Below, piece after piece: positions 1 through 6,918 of a stretch of DNA of 13,273 bases. The notes below the pieces were generated by a model. That model saw only the letters and a program-made list of their open reading frames with translations. It had not been told where the DNA came from and searched no databases. The position numbers were made by a program, and so were the translations under genes. This DNA comes from an uncultured Alcaligenaceae bacterium (GTDB lineage: Bacteria; Pseudomonadota; Gammaproteobacteria; Burkholderiales; Burkholderiaceae_B), in NCBI GenBank assembly GCA_937952975.1, contig CALFXX010000050.1:1-13273 (forward strand). Reading direction: 5' to 3'. Position 1 is the first letter of the stretch. Every line of letters starts with the position of its first letter.

Positions 1-410
1 TCAATGTAGGCACCGGACATTAAGGTCGACAGCCCCGAGACGCCACTAATCCCAATGCGCGGCTTGACTACCCAAAATTGGGTTGCTTCGTTGGCCATCC
101 CAGCGGCGTCTTTGTTCAACTCGGCTTCAACGATCACCTTATCTCGGGTGTCCGTTAAACGAATCTCTTTGACAAGACCAATGACCACATCGCGATAGCG
201 CAGTTGCGTCTTGCCTGCCTCGAGACCCGTCGCCGACTGAAAGGTAATAAAAATCCTCGGGCCTTGCTTAGACCAGCTGTGATATAGAATCGACAGGCCG
301 ACCAAAGCGGCCACGATTGGAATCAACCAAACCCATCCAAGATTGCGCTTTGGGCGGTGACTGACGCGTGGCAGCCCGGGCATCTGATTTGTCTCTGACT
401 GCTCCGGCAT
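1..410 (-). CDS. pqiB: PqiB-type MCE/MlaD-domain membrane protein, 3' part cut by window edge
   Basis: Translating the minus strand from the ATG at 410 gives 136 codons without a stop, so the gene continues past position 1. The N-terminus is polar, followed by one transmembrane segment at about residues 25-43 (GWVWLIPIVAALVGLSILY), then the start of an MCE (MlaD-like) domain with the motif ATGLEAGKTQLRYRDVVIG at about 60-78. PqiB proteins carry several MCE domains, form periplasm-spanning assemblies anchored in the inner membrane, and are thought to move lipids between membranes together with PqiA. The start at 410 is preferred over the in-frame ATG at 431, because AAGGAG sits 6 nt upstream of 410. 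It lies 99 bp downstream of pqiA on the same strand, as expected for a pqiAB operon. It could be a YebT-like paralogue instead; the missing part would decide. Confidence 0.88.
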   Translation of the reverse strand, partial: MPEQSETNQMPGLPRVSHRPKRNLGWVWLIPIVAALVGLSILYHSWSKQGPRIFITFQSATGLEAGKTQLRYRDVVIGLVKEIRLTDTRDKVIVEAELNKDAAGMANEATQFWVVKPRIGISGVSGLSTLMSGAYI

Positions 411-481
411 GCAGGGCTCCTTGGTAAACATATGACGGTAATGATCGCTAGACCTCGAGGGCTAAACGATCGTGCGCTACG

Positions 482-503
482 GATCACCGCAAGCGCGATG
501 ATC
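482..503 (-). repeat. Stem-loop between pqiA and pqiB
   Basis: On the minus strand GATCATCGC (503-495) pairs with GCGGTGATC (490-482) around a GCTT loop: nine pairs, of which one is a G-U wobble in RNA. No T-tract follows, so it is not a canonical intrinsic terminator. It lies just after the pqiA stop and about 70 nt before the pqiB start. It could protect or process the pqiA mRNA end or set the pqiA:pqiB ratio. That role is inference. Confidence 0.45.
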
Positions 504-509
504 TAAACA

Positions 510-1688
510 CTAACTTGATGACGCCATTTTCGCAGACTCTGGCAAAAGATGCCTACGGTGGCCGGCGCGACGCCACGCTAAGCGCGGATCAAAGCCCAGC
601 GCTGCGAGCATCGTCAAAATCACGACACCCGCAAAGGCCGCTGCCCCACCGCCTGGGTCAATCGTCAACAAATTGCCAAACCGCCCCAGCGCCGAAAGCA
701 AAATCACCACAAATACATCGAGCATCGACCACTGACCGATAAACTCGACGACTTCATACAGATGCGTGCGGGTTCGCAGCGCTCCAGCGGCGCGTTTCTG
801 CGCCAGGTACACCAACACGGATAAACACACGAGTTTAAACAGCGGCACGACGACACTCGCGATGAAAACGACAGCGGCGATACTGTAAGAACCCATACCA
901 ACGAGTTCGATGACGCCCCCCAAGATCGTGTGCGCTGAATCCCCTGCAATCGAATTGATTTGCATAATAGGCAACAGATTGGCGGGGATGTATAGCAAGG
1001 CCGCTGCAACGATCAAGGCCCAAGTACGATTAAAAGACGCGGGTGATGGAGGTTTTGGTAAAGGTTCAAACGGTGCTGGCAAGCCGTGGTCATACGCCAG
1101 GCAGCGAATCTTTTGAGCGGATAGCCGTGTCAGGGCTGTCACAAAAATTGCCGAGATCGCAGTCGCAAACAACCCAACACCGGGCACGAGCGAGGCTAGG
1201 CCTACGAGCTTGACCACAGACACCAGAATCCCCATCAAGAACACTGGCACCATGCACCAGGGCTTGAGCAAATCAATCAGACTGACAAGCTCTTCAAACC
1301 GTCGCGGCAAATGCCCCACAGACAGAGCGAGAAATACCCACAACAGCAAGAGTAGTTGCACCACAGGAAGCAAAAAGCCTGCGGCAAAGGACACCACCGC
1401 GACCTCGGGGTAACCCGCCTGCCAGGTAATCACAATCGCATCAAAAAACGACGCAGCTTGAGACTGACCCGAAATTAAAAGCGTCGCAATCGGATAGGCG
1501 TTTGCCAACATAAAACAAAGCAGCGCAGCGAGGATCACCGCCAACCAAGCACGCGGCGTAAAGACGGCATACGTCTCAAGCACGTGATCACAGCGCTCGC
1601 ACTGTGCCCACTGCCCTGGCTCAAGCACAGGGCGCTGGTACGCAGCGCCGCATTGATGGCAGGCCAGCATCATGCCAGGTGCTGACAT
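510..1688 (-). CDS. pqiA: Paraquat-inducible protein A, inner-membrane partner of PqiB
   Basis: This is a 392-residue polytopic membrane protein. The N-terminus has a zinc ribbon of two CxxC pairs (C10/C13 and C30/C33). Two related membrane domains follow, roughly residues 45-200 and 220-370, each with several hydrophobic helices; the second contains LLYIPANLLPIMQIN (about 231-245) and LYEVVEFIGQWSMLDVFVV (310-328), both typical of PqiA. In enterobacteria PqiA works with the MCE protein PqiB in envelope lipid homeostasis, and pqiB lies downstream here. In E. coli PqiA a second cysteine-rich ribbon precedes the second half. Here that linker (about 196-220, proline-rich) has only C196, so the second ribbon is absent. 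No good Shine-Dalgarno sequence precedes the ATG at 1688. The ATG codons at residues 6 and 7 are alternative starts with no better site. Confidence 0.92.
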   Translation of the reverse strand: MSAPGMMLACHQCGAAYQRPVLEPGQWAQCERCDHVLETYAVFTPRAWLAVILAALLCFMLANAYPIATLLISGQSQAASFFDAIVITWQAGYPEVAVVSFAAGFLLPVVQLLLLLWVFLALSVGHLPRRFEELVSLIDLLKPWCMVPVFLMGILVSVVKLVGLASLVPGVGLFATAISAIFVTALTRLSAQKIRCLAYDHGLPAPFEPLPKPPSPASFNRTWALIVAAALLYIPANLLPIMQINSIAGDSAHTILGGVIELVGMGSYSIAAVVFIASVVVPLFKLVCLSVLVYLAQKRAAGALRTRTHLYEVVEFIGQWSMLDVFVVILLSALGRFGNLLTIDPGGGAAAFAGVVILTMLAALGFDPRLAWRRAGHRRHLLPESAKMASSS

Positions 1689-1787
1689 CAGTGGGCCGCC
1701 GCCATCAATTGGTTTTTCATACAGGCATTATGGCGCATGACTAAACCAAGGGTCTATCCCATTTGCAGGGGAATCGGCCACAGAACA

Positions 1788-4103
1788 TCAATGCGCCAAC
1801 TCGGCTTCTTGGTCAGAGCCAGATACCGACTTTTGAGATTTGTCGGCTCGGGGGCCAAACGTCAGCACCACTTTACCGTCAGCATCAACATCGACAATGA
1901 CTGAGCCACCATCAACGAGTTTGCCAAACAAGAGTTCGTCAGCCAGTGCCCGACGAATCGTATCTTGAATCAAACGCTGCATGGGACGCGCACCCATCAA
2001 GGGGTCAAAGCCATTTTTACCTAAGTGTGCACGCAGTGCATCGGTAAAGCTCGCATCGACTCGCTTATCGTGCAGTTGGTCTTCAAGCTGCATCAAGAAC
2101 TTATCGACCACACGCAAAATAACCGCTTGATCAAGCTGCGCAAACGGCACAATCGCATCTAAACGATTACGGAACTCGGGCGAGAACAAACGCTTGATGT
2201 CACCCATTTCGTCGCCACTGGCGCGAGTGTTTGAAAAACCAATATTCGGTTTGTTCAGCGCCTCAGCACCGGCATTGGTCGTCATCACCAAAATCACATT
2301 TCGAAAATCGGCTTTACGACCATTGTTATCAGTCAGCGTGCCGTGATCCATCACTTGCAGCAAAATATTAAACACATCCGGATGCGCTTTTTCAATCTCA
2401 TCGAGCAACAACACGCAATGTGGTTGTTTGGTGACAGCTTCAGTCAACAAGCCACCTTGATCAAAACCCACATAGCCCGGAGGCGCACCAATCAAGCGCG
2501 ATACGGTGTGGCGCTCCATGTACTCTGACATATCAAAGCGCAGCAGCTCGATCCCTAACGTGAAGGCTAACTGTCGCGCAACCTCGGTTTTACCAACCCC
2601 CGTCGGCCCTGAAAACAGGAACGCGCCAATAGGTTTTTCAGGGCGACCGAGCCCCGAGCGAGCCATTTTGATGGCAGAAGCCAGCACCTCGATCGCACCA
2701 TCCTGACCGTACACCACTGTTTTTAAATCACGTTCAAGTGTGGCCAACTTGCTGCGGTCGTCGCTTGATACCGTTTGGGGTGGGATACGAGCGATTTTAG
2801 AAACGATCGCTTCAATTTCAGTTTTGCCAATGACTTTCTTTTGTTTTGAACGCGGTAACAAGCGTTGCGCTGCACCCGCCTCATCAATCACGTCAATCGC
2901 CTTATCGGGTAAGTGGCGGTCATTGATGTGACGCGCAGACAACTCAGCCGCTGCAGTCAGCGCAGCACTCGAATATTTCACGCCATGATGTTCTTCAAAA
3001 CGACCTTTGAGCCCGCGCAAAATTTGAATGGTCTGCGCAACACTGGGCTCAGGCACATCGACTTTTTGAAAACGCCTCGACAGCGCAGCATCTTTTTCAA
3101 AGACCCCGCGAAACTCGGTGTAGGTTGTTGCGCCAATACAGCGCAACTGTCCAGACGACAGCGCAGGTTTGAGCAAATTAGAGGCGTCTAGCGTGCCACC
3201 CGAAGCCGAACCCGCACCGATCAGGGTGTGGATTTCGTCAATAAACAAAATCGCCTGGGGGTTGTTGCGCAACTGCTTGAGCACGCCTTTCAGGCGTTGC
3301 TCAAAATCACCACGGTACTTGGTGCCGGCAAGCAGCGCACCCATATCCAACGAAAACACCTGCGCGTCTTGTAAGACTTCGGGCACTTCGCCACGCGTGA
3401 TGCGATAGGCCAAGCCTTCGGCAATCGCCGTCTTACCGACGCCGGCCTCACCGACTAATAGCGGATTATTTTTACGCCGACGGCAAAGGGTCTGAATGAC
3501 CCGCTCAACTTCGTGCTCGCGACCAATTAACGGATCGATGCGACCAGCGTTAGCCGACGCGTTCAAATCTTGTGTGTACAGGTCAAGCGGTGATTGACGG
3601 GCTTCGGCCCCCTGCTCTTCGCCGTTACCAGGTTGTTCTTTGGGAGTAGGCGCTTCGCCAGCAGAGGCCTTGCTAATACCGTGCGACAAAAAGTTGACCA
3701 CATCCAAACGCGAAATACCCTGCTGTTGCAGGTAGTACACCGCATGCGATTCTTTTTCGCCAAAGATAGCGACCAGCACGTTGGCGCCTGTGACTGGTTT
3801 CTTAGAGGCTCCGCCCGCTGACACATGCATAATCGCGCGCTGAATCACACGTTGAAAACCCAGCGTAGGCTGCGTATCAACCTCGTTACCCGCAGGGATC
3901 ACCGGGGTGTTGTCCGTCACAAACTTACGCAGATGGCTGCGAAGTTCGTCTAGATTGGCCACACAGGCCTTCAACACTTCGATGGCCGCCGCATTATCCA
4001 GCAGCGACAGCAGTAAGTGCTCGACCGTAATAAATTCGTGGCGAGCTGAACGTGCCTCGACAAACGCCATATGTAGGCTAACTTCAAGCTCTTGCGAAAT
4101 CAC
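1788..4103 (-). CDS. clpA: ClpA, ATPase/unfoldase subunit of the ClpAP protease
   Basis: The 771-residue product matches ClpA over its full length. It has the helical N-domain that binds ClpS (about 1-145, beginning ISQELEVSLHMAFVEAR), an acidic linker (about 147-170) and two AAA+ modules. D1 has Walker A GEAGVGKT at 218-225 and Walker B ILFIDE at 285-290. D2 has Walker A GPTGVGKT at 499-506, Walker B VLLLDE at 564-569 and sensor-2 GARP at 704-707. An IGF tripeptide at 621-623 fits the loop that docks into ClpP. ClpA unfolds substrates and threads them into ClpP in the cytoplasm. The start is GTG at 4103: GGAGG lies 4 nt upstream, and the N-terminus then aligns with E. coli ClpA residue for residue. 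It lies downstream of clpS, separated by 142 bp. The tail after about 752 is polar and probably disordered. Confidence 0.98.
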   Translation of the reverse strand: MISQELEVSLHMAFVEARSARHEFITVEHLLLSLLDNAAAIEVLKACVANLDELRSHLRKFVTDNTPVIPAGNEVDTQPTLGFQRVIQRAIMHVSAGGASKKPVTGANVLVAIFGEKESHAVYYLQQQGISRLDVVNFLSHGISKASAGEAPTPKEQPGNGEEQGAEARQSPLDLYTQDLNASANAGRIDPLIGREHEVERVIQTLCRRRKNNPLLVGEAGVGKTAIAEGLAYRITRGEVPEVLQDAQVFSLDMGALLAGTKYRGDFEQRLKGVLKQLRNNPQAILFIDEIHTLIGAGSASGGTLDASNLLKPALSSGQLRCIGATTYTEFRGVFEKDAALSRRFQKVDVPEPSVAQTIQILRGLKGRFEEHHGVKYSSAALTAAAELSARHINDRHLPDKAIDVIDEAGAAQRLLPRSKQKKVIGKTEIEAIVSKIARIPPQTVSSDDRSKLATLERDLKTVVYGQDGAIEVLASAIKMARSGLGRPEKPIGAFLFSGPTGVGKTEVARQLAFTLGIELLRFDMSEYMERHTVSRLIGAPPGYVGFDQGGLLTEAVTKQPHCVLLLDEIEKAHPDVFNILLQVMDHGTLTDNNGRKADFRNVILVMTTNAGAEALNKPNIGFSNTRASGDEMGDIKRLFSPEFRNRLDAIVPFAQLDQAVILRVVDKFLMQLEDQLHDKRVDASFTDALRAHLGKNGFDPLMGARPMQRLIQDTIRRALADELLFGKLVDGGSVIVDVDADGKVVLTFGPRADKSQKSVSGSDQEAELAH

Positions 4104-4182
4104 AATTCCTCCGTCCTTCTTCCGTCAGTGACACCGTTGATTCATATTCTATGCTTTCCGCGGCGTAAGCGTTACAACTAGT

Positions 4183-4236
4183 AAAAAACGTTTCAAAACT
4201 GTATTTTTTTAGCTCACATCTGCACTGCGTTTTGAA
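4183..4236 (-). repeat. Inverted repeat followed by T6 between clpS and clpA
   Basis: Read in the direction of transcription, TTCAAAAC (4236-4229) is repeated as its reverse complement GTTTTGAA (4199-4192), separated by 29 nt. Three nucleotides later comes a run of six T (4188-4183). This resembles a weak intrinsic terminator or attenuator between clpS and clpA. The stem is AT-rich and the loop is long, so its strength is doubtful. Confidence 0.25.
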
Positions 4237-4245
4237 GCACACAGG

Positions 4246-4569
4246 TCAGGCGTCGTCAGCGGGTTCAAGCACACACTGCAGAGGGTGCTGCCGCGCACGC
4301 GCGTACTGTGCGACCTGCGCCACACGACTCGAAGCGATATCGTGGGGATAAACGCCGCAGACCCCTTTGCCCTCATGGTGAACTTGCAACATCACTCTAA
4401 AAGCGTCTTCAGAGGACTTCCCGAAGAACTTCTCAAGAATATGCACCACGAACTCCATGGGCGTGTAATCGTCATTGAGCAAAATCACCTTGAACATAGG
4501 CGGGGGCGCCGTTTTTGCGGTGAGTTTCTCGACAACGAGATCTGGCGGTAGAGAAGTACGTGTAGTCAT
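4246..4569 (-). CDS. clpS: ClpS, N-end-rule adaptor of ClpAP
   Basis: This is a 107-residue ClpS. The variable N-terminal arm (about 1-24) is followed by the compact core with LNDDYTPMEFVVHILEKFF (31-49). N32, D33 and H64 match residues that bind the alpha-amino group and first side chain of N-degron substrates. M38 matches the gatekeeper methionine. ClpS binds the ClpA N-domain and delivers proteins with a destabilising N-terminal residue. I chose the ATG at 4569, giving MTTRTSLPPD, because this matches usual family length. An in-frame ATG at 4599 would add ten residues (MFKHGFCSLI) that are not typical. Neither start has a clear ribosome binding site. It is first in a clpS-clpA unit and divergent from a cold-shock gene, an arrangement also known from cspD-clpS-clpA in E. 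coli. Confidence 0.95.
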   Translation of the reverse strand: MTTRTSLPPDLVVEKLTAKTAPPPMFKVILLNDDYTPMEFVVHILEKFFGKSSEDAFRVMLQVHHEGKGVCGVYPHDIASSRVAQVAQYARARQHPLQCVLEPADDA

Positions 4570-4607
4570 AATCAGAGAACAAAATCCATGCTTAAACATT
4601 CATTTTT

Positions 4608-4623
4608 GTGACAACTATGTCAC
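4608..4623. promoter_or_regulatory. 16-bp palindrome upstream of clpS
   Basis: GTGAC-aactat-GTCAC is a perfect 5-bp inverted repeat with a 6-bp spacer, starting 38 bp upstream of the chosen clpS start in the divergent clpS/cold-shock intergenic region. The form suits a dimeric regulator site. No regulator can be named from the sequence. Confidence 0.3.
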
Positions 4624-4662
4624 TTTCGTATCCTGTATTACCCTTGGTTTGGGCTTAGGGGC

Positions 4663-4691
4663 TTGACGTCTTGCGTAAATCTGCTCAATAT
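4663..4691 (+). promoter_or_regulatory. Candidate sigma-70 promoter of the cold-shock gene
   Basis: TTGACG (4663-4668, 5 of 6 matches to the -35 consensus) is followed after 17 bp by CAATAT (4686-4691, only 3 of 6 to the -10). Transcription would start near 4699, giving a leader of about 105 nt, the kind of long 5' UTR known from cspA-type genes. The weak -10 makes the exact position uncertain. TATAGA at 4717-4722 is an alternative -10 without a -35. Confidence 0.4.
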
Positions 4692-4727
4692 CTCGCCATA
4701 CTCAAGAATATTTGGGTATAGAAACGC

Positions 4728-4770
4728 CGAAAGAACCATGATAATAAGTCAAAAAATCATAGTTCTTTCG
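4728..4770 (+). promoter_or_regulatory. Long stem-loop in the cold-shock mRNA leader
   Basis: CGAAAGAAC (4728-4736) pairs perfectly with GTTCTTTCG (4762-4770). After one C/A mismatch, ATGAT (4738-4742) pairs with ATCAT (4756-4760), around a 13-nt A-rich loop. This gives 14 pairs with one mismatch. It ends 34 nt before the ATG at 4805, and no T-tract follows, so it is not a normal terminator. A temperature-responsive leader or an mRNA-stability element is the likely role, by analogy with cspA leaders. An operator palindrome is an alternative. Confidence 0.55.
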
Positions 4771-4804
4771 CTCAGTTTATACATTGCTTAAAGAGGCAGG
4801 CGGA

Positions 4805-5038
4805 ATGTCGGATTCAGCTACAAACAACGGCCCTAAGGTCACTGGTACAGTTAAATGGTTTAACGATGCAAAAGGCTTCGGCTTTGTCACACCAGATGAC
4901 GGCGGCGAAGATCTTTTTGCTCATTTCTCAGCCATCGAAATGAACGGCTTTAAAACCCTGAAAGAAGGCCAAAAAGTGTCTTTTCAAGTGACTCAGGGCC
5001 CTAAAGGCAAACAAGCAACAAATATAACCGCGGCTTAA
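4805..5038 (+). CDS. CspA-family cold-shock protein (single cold-shock domain)
   Basis: The 77-residue protein is one cold-shock domain, a five-stranded beta-barrel that binds single-stranded RNA and DNA. RNP1 is KGFGFV (23-28) and RNP2 is LFAHF (37-41), preceded by TGTVKWFNDA (13-22). Such proteins melt RNA secondary structure and act as RNA chaperones or antiterminators. Which family member it is cannot be settled from sequence; its position opposite clpS resembles E. coli cspD. The start is ATG 4805, with GAGG (4793-4796) at 8 nt. A TTG at 4784 would add seven residues but has no ribosome binding site. Unlike a pure 67-70-residue Csp, it has a short polar N-terminal extension of about ten residues, as in other Burkholderiales homologues. 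Confidence 0.96.
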   Translation: MSDSATNNGPKVTGTVKWFNDAKGFGFVTPDDGGEDLFAHFSAIEMNGFKTLKEGQKVSFQVTQGPKGKQATNITAA

Positions 5039-5068
5039 ACTATCGGGGTGAATAACCCCTTGGATAGT
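5039..5068 (+). repeat. Stem-loop between the cold-shock gene and the DUF192 gene
   Basis: ACTATC (5039-5044) pairs with GATAGT (5063-5068), and GGGG (5045-5048) pairs with CCCC (5056-5059). The loop is TGAATAA and there is a 3-nt bulge (5060-5062). It begins immediately after the stop codon and ends 4 nt before the DUF192 ATG. There is no T-tract, so it may be a 3'-stabilising hairpin, a leaky terminator, or a structure that limits translation of the next gene. Confidence 0.45.
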
Positions 5069-5072
5069 AGAG

Positions 5073-5552
5073 ATGCGAATGATGCTCATGCTTTTAAAGC
5101 AGCGCAGCCTTGTGGCTGCGCTGTTTGTTTTTGCAATCGGCTTAATGGCTCACGTGCCCGACGCCCTGTGTCAAACTCCGCCAGCAGGCCCACCTCTGCC
5201 TGTTAAAACGCTTGCTGCAGGGATGCATCGCATCCAAGCCGAAGTCGCGGCCACAGACGCGACGCGCTCGCGCGGGCTCATGTATCGCAAAGAACTCGCC
5301 CCCAACCACGGCATGCTGTTCGTCTTTGAACAATCCAACGTGCAATGCTTTTGGATGCGCAACACCCTGTTGCCGTTATCGATCGCTTTTATTTTGGATG
5401 ACGGTACGATCACCAACATCGCAGACATGGCACCCATGACCGAGAACTCGCATTGCTCGACCGCACCTGTGCGCTACACCCTCGAAATGGAACAAGGCTG
5501 GTTTGCCAAGCGCGGCATCACTGCCGGCAAAAAAATCACGGGTATTCAGTAG
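5073..5552 (+). CDS. Exported DUF192 family protein
   Basis: This is a 159-residue protein with an N-terminal signal peptide: MRMMLMLLKQR, then a hydrophobic stretch at about 12-26, then a likely cleavage region near HVPDALCQ (27-34). The mature part is a DUF192 domain, recognisable from ATDATRSRGLMYRKEL (59-74), GMLFVFE (79-85), the FWMRNTLLPLSIAFI block (93-107) and an LEMEQGWFAKRGI segment near the end. The molecular function of DUF192 is not established. The cysteine at 33 is not in a good lipobox (Leu precedes it), so a lipoprotein is unlikely. It follows the cold-shock gene by 34 bp on the same strand and may be cotranscribed. Its ATG has only a poor ribosome binding site and lies next to the preceding hairpin. 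Confidence 0.9.
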   Translation: MRMMLMLLKQRSLVAALFVFAIGLMAHVPDALCQTPPAGPPLPVKTLAAGMHRIQAEVAATDATRSRGLMYRKELAPNHGMLFVFEQSNVQCFWMRNTLLPLSIAFILDDGTITNIADMAPMTENSHCSTAPVRYTLEMEQGWFAKRGITAGKKITGIQ

Positions 5553-5567
5553 CGCATTAGCGTAGCG

Positions 5568-5596
5568 GCGTGATGGGCACTCGTTGCCCATCACGC
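5568..5596. terminator. Shared stem-loop between convergent DUF192 and thiolase genes
   Basis: GCGTGATGGGCA (5568-5579) and TGCCCATCACGC (5585-5596) form a perfect 12-bp stem with a 5-nt loop, placed between the stops at 5552 and 5610. The position fits a bidirectional transcription end. Neither flank has a proper T-tract (only TCTT on the plus strand), so release may be inefficient or factor-assisted. Confidence 0.6.
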
Positions 5597-5609
5597 TCTT
5601 GAACAGGGC

Positions 5610-6815
5610 TTAGACGCGTTCAACGATCATGGCAATCCCTTGCCCGACCCCGATGCACATCGTGCACAGGGCGTAGCGCCCGCCGCTGGCGTGCAACTGA
5701 TGCACGGCCGTCATCACGAGTCGAGCGCCACTGGCCCCCAAAGGATGACCTAAGGCGATTGCCCCCCCATTGGGGTTCACACGCGGATCGTTATCCGCAA
5801 GCCCTAGCATGCGTGTCACAGCCAAGCCCTGAGCCGCGAAGGCCTCATTGAGCTCGATGACATCCATCTGCTCAATCGTCAGACCCGCTAAGGCCAACAC
5901 TTTTTGCGTGGCAGGTGCTGGCCCAATACCCATAATGCGAGGCTCAACGCCTGCTGTTGCCATGGCAACGACACGGGCGCGTGGAGTCAAGCCATGACGC
6001 TTGGCTGCAACCTCGTTGGCGAGCAACATGGCCACAGCGCCGTCGTTCACGCCAGAAGCATTGCCCGCCGTCACCGAACCACCCTCACGCACCACGCCTT
6101 TTAATTTTGCCAAGGCTTCAAGGCTGGTTTGACGAGGATGCTCGTCACGACTCACGACAAGTGGATCGCCCTTTTTTTGTGCAATTGAAACCACAGCGAT
6201 TTCGCTGTCAAAATAGCCGGCCTTTTGCGCAGCAGCAGTTTTCTCTTGGCTCGCCATGGCAAACAGATCCTGATCTTCGCGCGACACCTTGAATTGATCT
6301 GCCACGTTCTCTGCGGTTTCAGGCATCGAGTCAACGCCGTACTTGGCTTTCATCAGCCGGTTAACAAAGCGCCAGCCAATCGTGGTGTCATAAATTGCAG
6401 CGTTACGTGAAAACGCTGTGTCGGCTTTACCCATGACAAACGGCGCGCGCGACATGCTCTCGACACCACCGGCCAACACCAACGACGCATCGCCCGAGCG
6501 AATAGCACGCGCTGCAGTACCCACGGCATCCATGCCCGATCCGCACAGACGATTAATCGTGCCGCCCGGTACCAAAACAGGCAAACCGGCCAGCAAGGTG
6601 GCCATACGTGCCACGTTGCGGTTATCTTCACCCGCCTGGTTTGCGCACCCCATCAAGGCATCATCTAGCTCAGCCCAGTTCAGGTTGGCATTGCGTTCAG
6701 CCAACGCACGTATTGGCACCGCAAGTAAGTCGTCTGGGCGCACCGGGGCTAACGAACCAGCATAACGACCAAAGGGAGTGCGTAACGCGTCACAGATAAA
6801 AGCCTGATTGGCCAT
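5610..6815 (-). CDS. pcaF: Acetyl-CoA acyltransferase, probably 3-oxoadipyl-CoA thiolase
   Basis: This is a 401-residue thiolase of normal length. The nucleophilic cysteine is C91 in NRLCGSGMDAVG, followed by GGVESMSRAPFVMGKA (116-131). NEAF lies at 323-326, the catalytic histidine is H357 in GHPLGASGARL, and the proton-transfer cysteine is C387 in TMCIGVGQG. The enzyme cleaves a 3-oxoacyl-CoA with CoA to release acetyl-CoA. The closest resemblance by eye is to the PcaF/PaaJ group, which splits 3-oxoadipyl-CoA to succinyl-CoA and acetyl-CoA at the end of aromatic catabolism. No other aromatic-pathway gene is in the window, so substrate and symbol are inferred; a general acetyl-CoA acetyltransferase remains possible. 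The ATG has AAGGA 8-9 nt upstream. Upstream lies the sodB terminator, so it is probably transcribed on its own. Confidence 0.88.
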   Translation of the reverse strand: MANQAFICDALRTPFGRYAGSLAPVRPDDLLAVPIRALAERNANLNWAELDDALMGCANQAGEDNRNVARMATLLAGLPVLVPGGTINRLCGSGMDAVGTAARAIRSGDASLVLAGGVESMSRAPFVMGKADTAFSRNAAIYDTTIGWRFVNRLMKAKYGVDSMPETAENVADQFKVSREDQDLFAMASQEKTAAAQKAGYFDSEIAVVSIAQKKGDPLVVSRDEHPRQTSLEALAKLKGVVREGGSVTAGNASGVNDGAVAMLLANEVAAKRHGLTPRARVVAMATAGVEPRIMGIGPAPATQKVLALAGLTIEQMDVIELNEAFAAQGLAVTRMLGLADNDPRVNPNGGAIALGHPLGASGARLVMTAVHQLHASGGRYALCTMCIGVGQGIAMIVERV

Positions 6816-6872
6816 GACAAAGATCCTTGTTTCAATTTGTTGGGGTTATTGTTGTTATCGCTACTTTAGCGC

Positions 6873-6904
6873 AAAAAAAAACCGACCTGAGGGCCGGTTT
6901 TTTT
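6873..6904 (-). terminator. Intrinsic terminator of sodB
   Basis: ACCGACC (6881-6887) and GGCCGGT (6892-6898) form a stem with one A/C mismatch and a TGAG loop. It is flanked by nine A on one side (6873-6881) and seven T on the other (6898-6904). On the minus strand it lies 15 bp after the sodB stop and ends in a T-run, a classic Rho-independent terminator. The symmetry would also let it act on the plus strand. Confidence 0.85.
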
Positions 6905-6918
6905 AGACTTGAGTCGAC

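Noticed and set aside
3563..3826. Overlapping reading frames inside clpA, both strands
   Set aside because: clpA is complete in its own frame with all expected motifs; the others have no recognisable domain and are shadows.
4570..4599. Upstream ATG for clpS
   Set aside because: The extra residues MFKHGFCSLI are atypical for ClpS and no ribosome binding site supports it.
4784..4804. TTG start adding seven residues to the cold-shock protein
   Set aside because: It has no ribosome binding site, while ATG 4805 has GAGG at suitable distance and gives the usual N-terminus.
6846..6862. ATAACAAC-like motif upstream of the thiolase, similar to half of the sodB palindrome
   Set aside because: Only about eight bases are shared and the thiolase copy is not palindromic; chance is likely in AT-rich leaders.
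6859..6871. CGCTA-ctt-TAGCG small inverted repeat upstream of the thiolase
   Set aside because: A five-base stem is too short to support, and the real terminator lies beside it.
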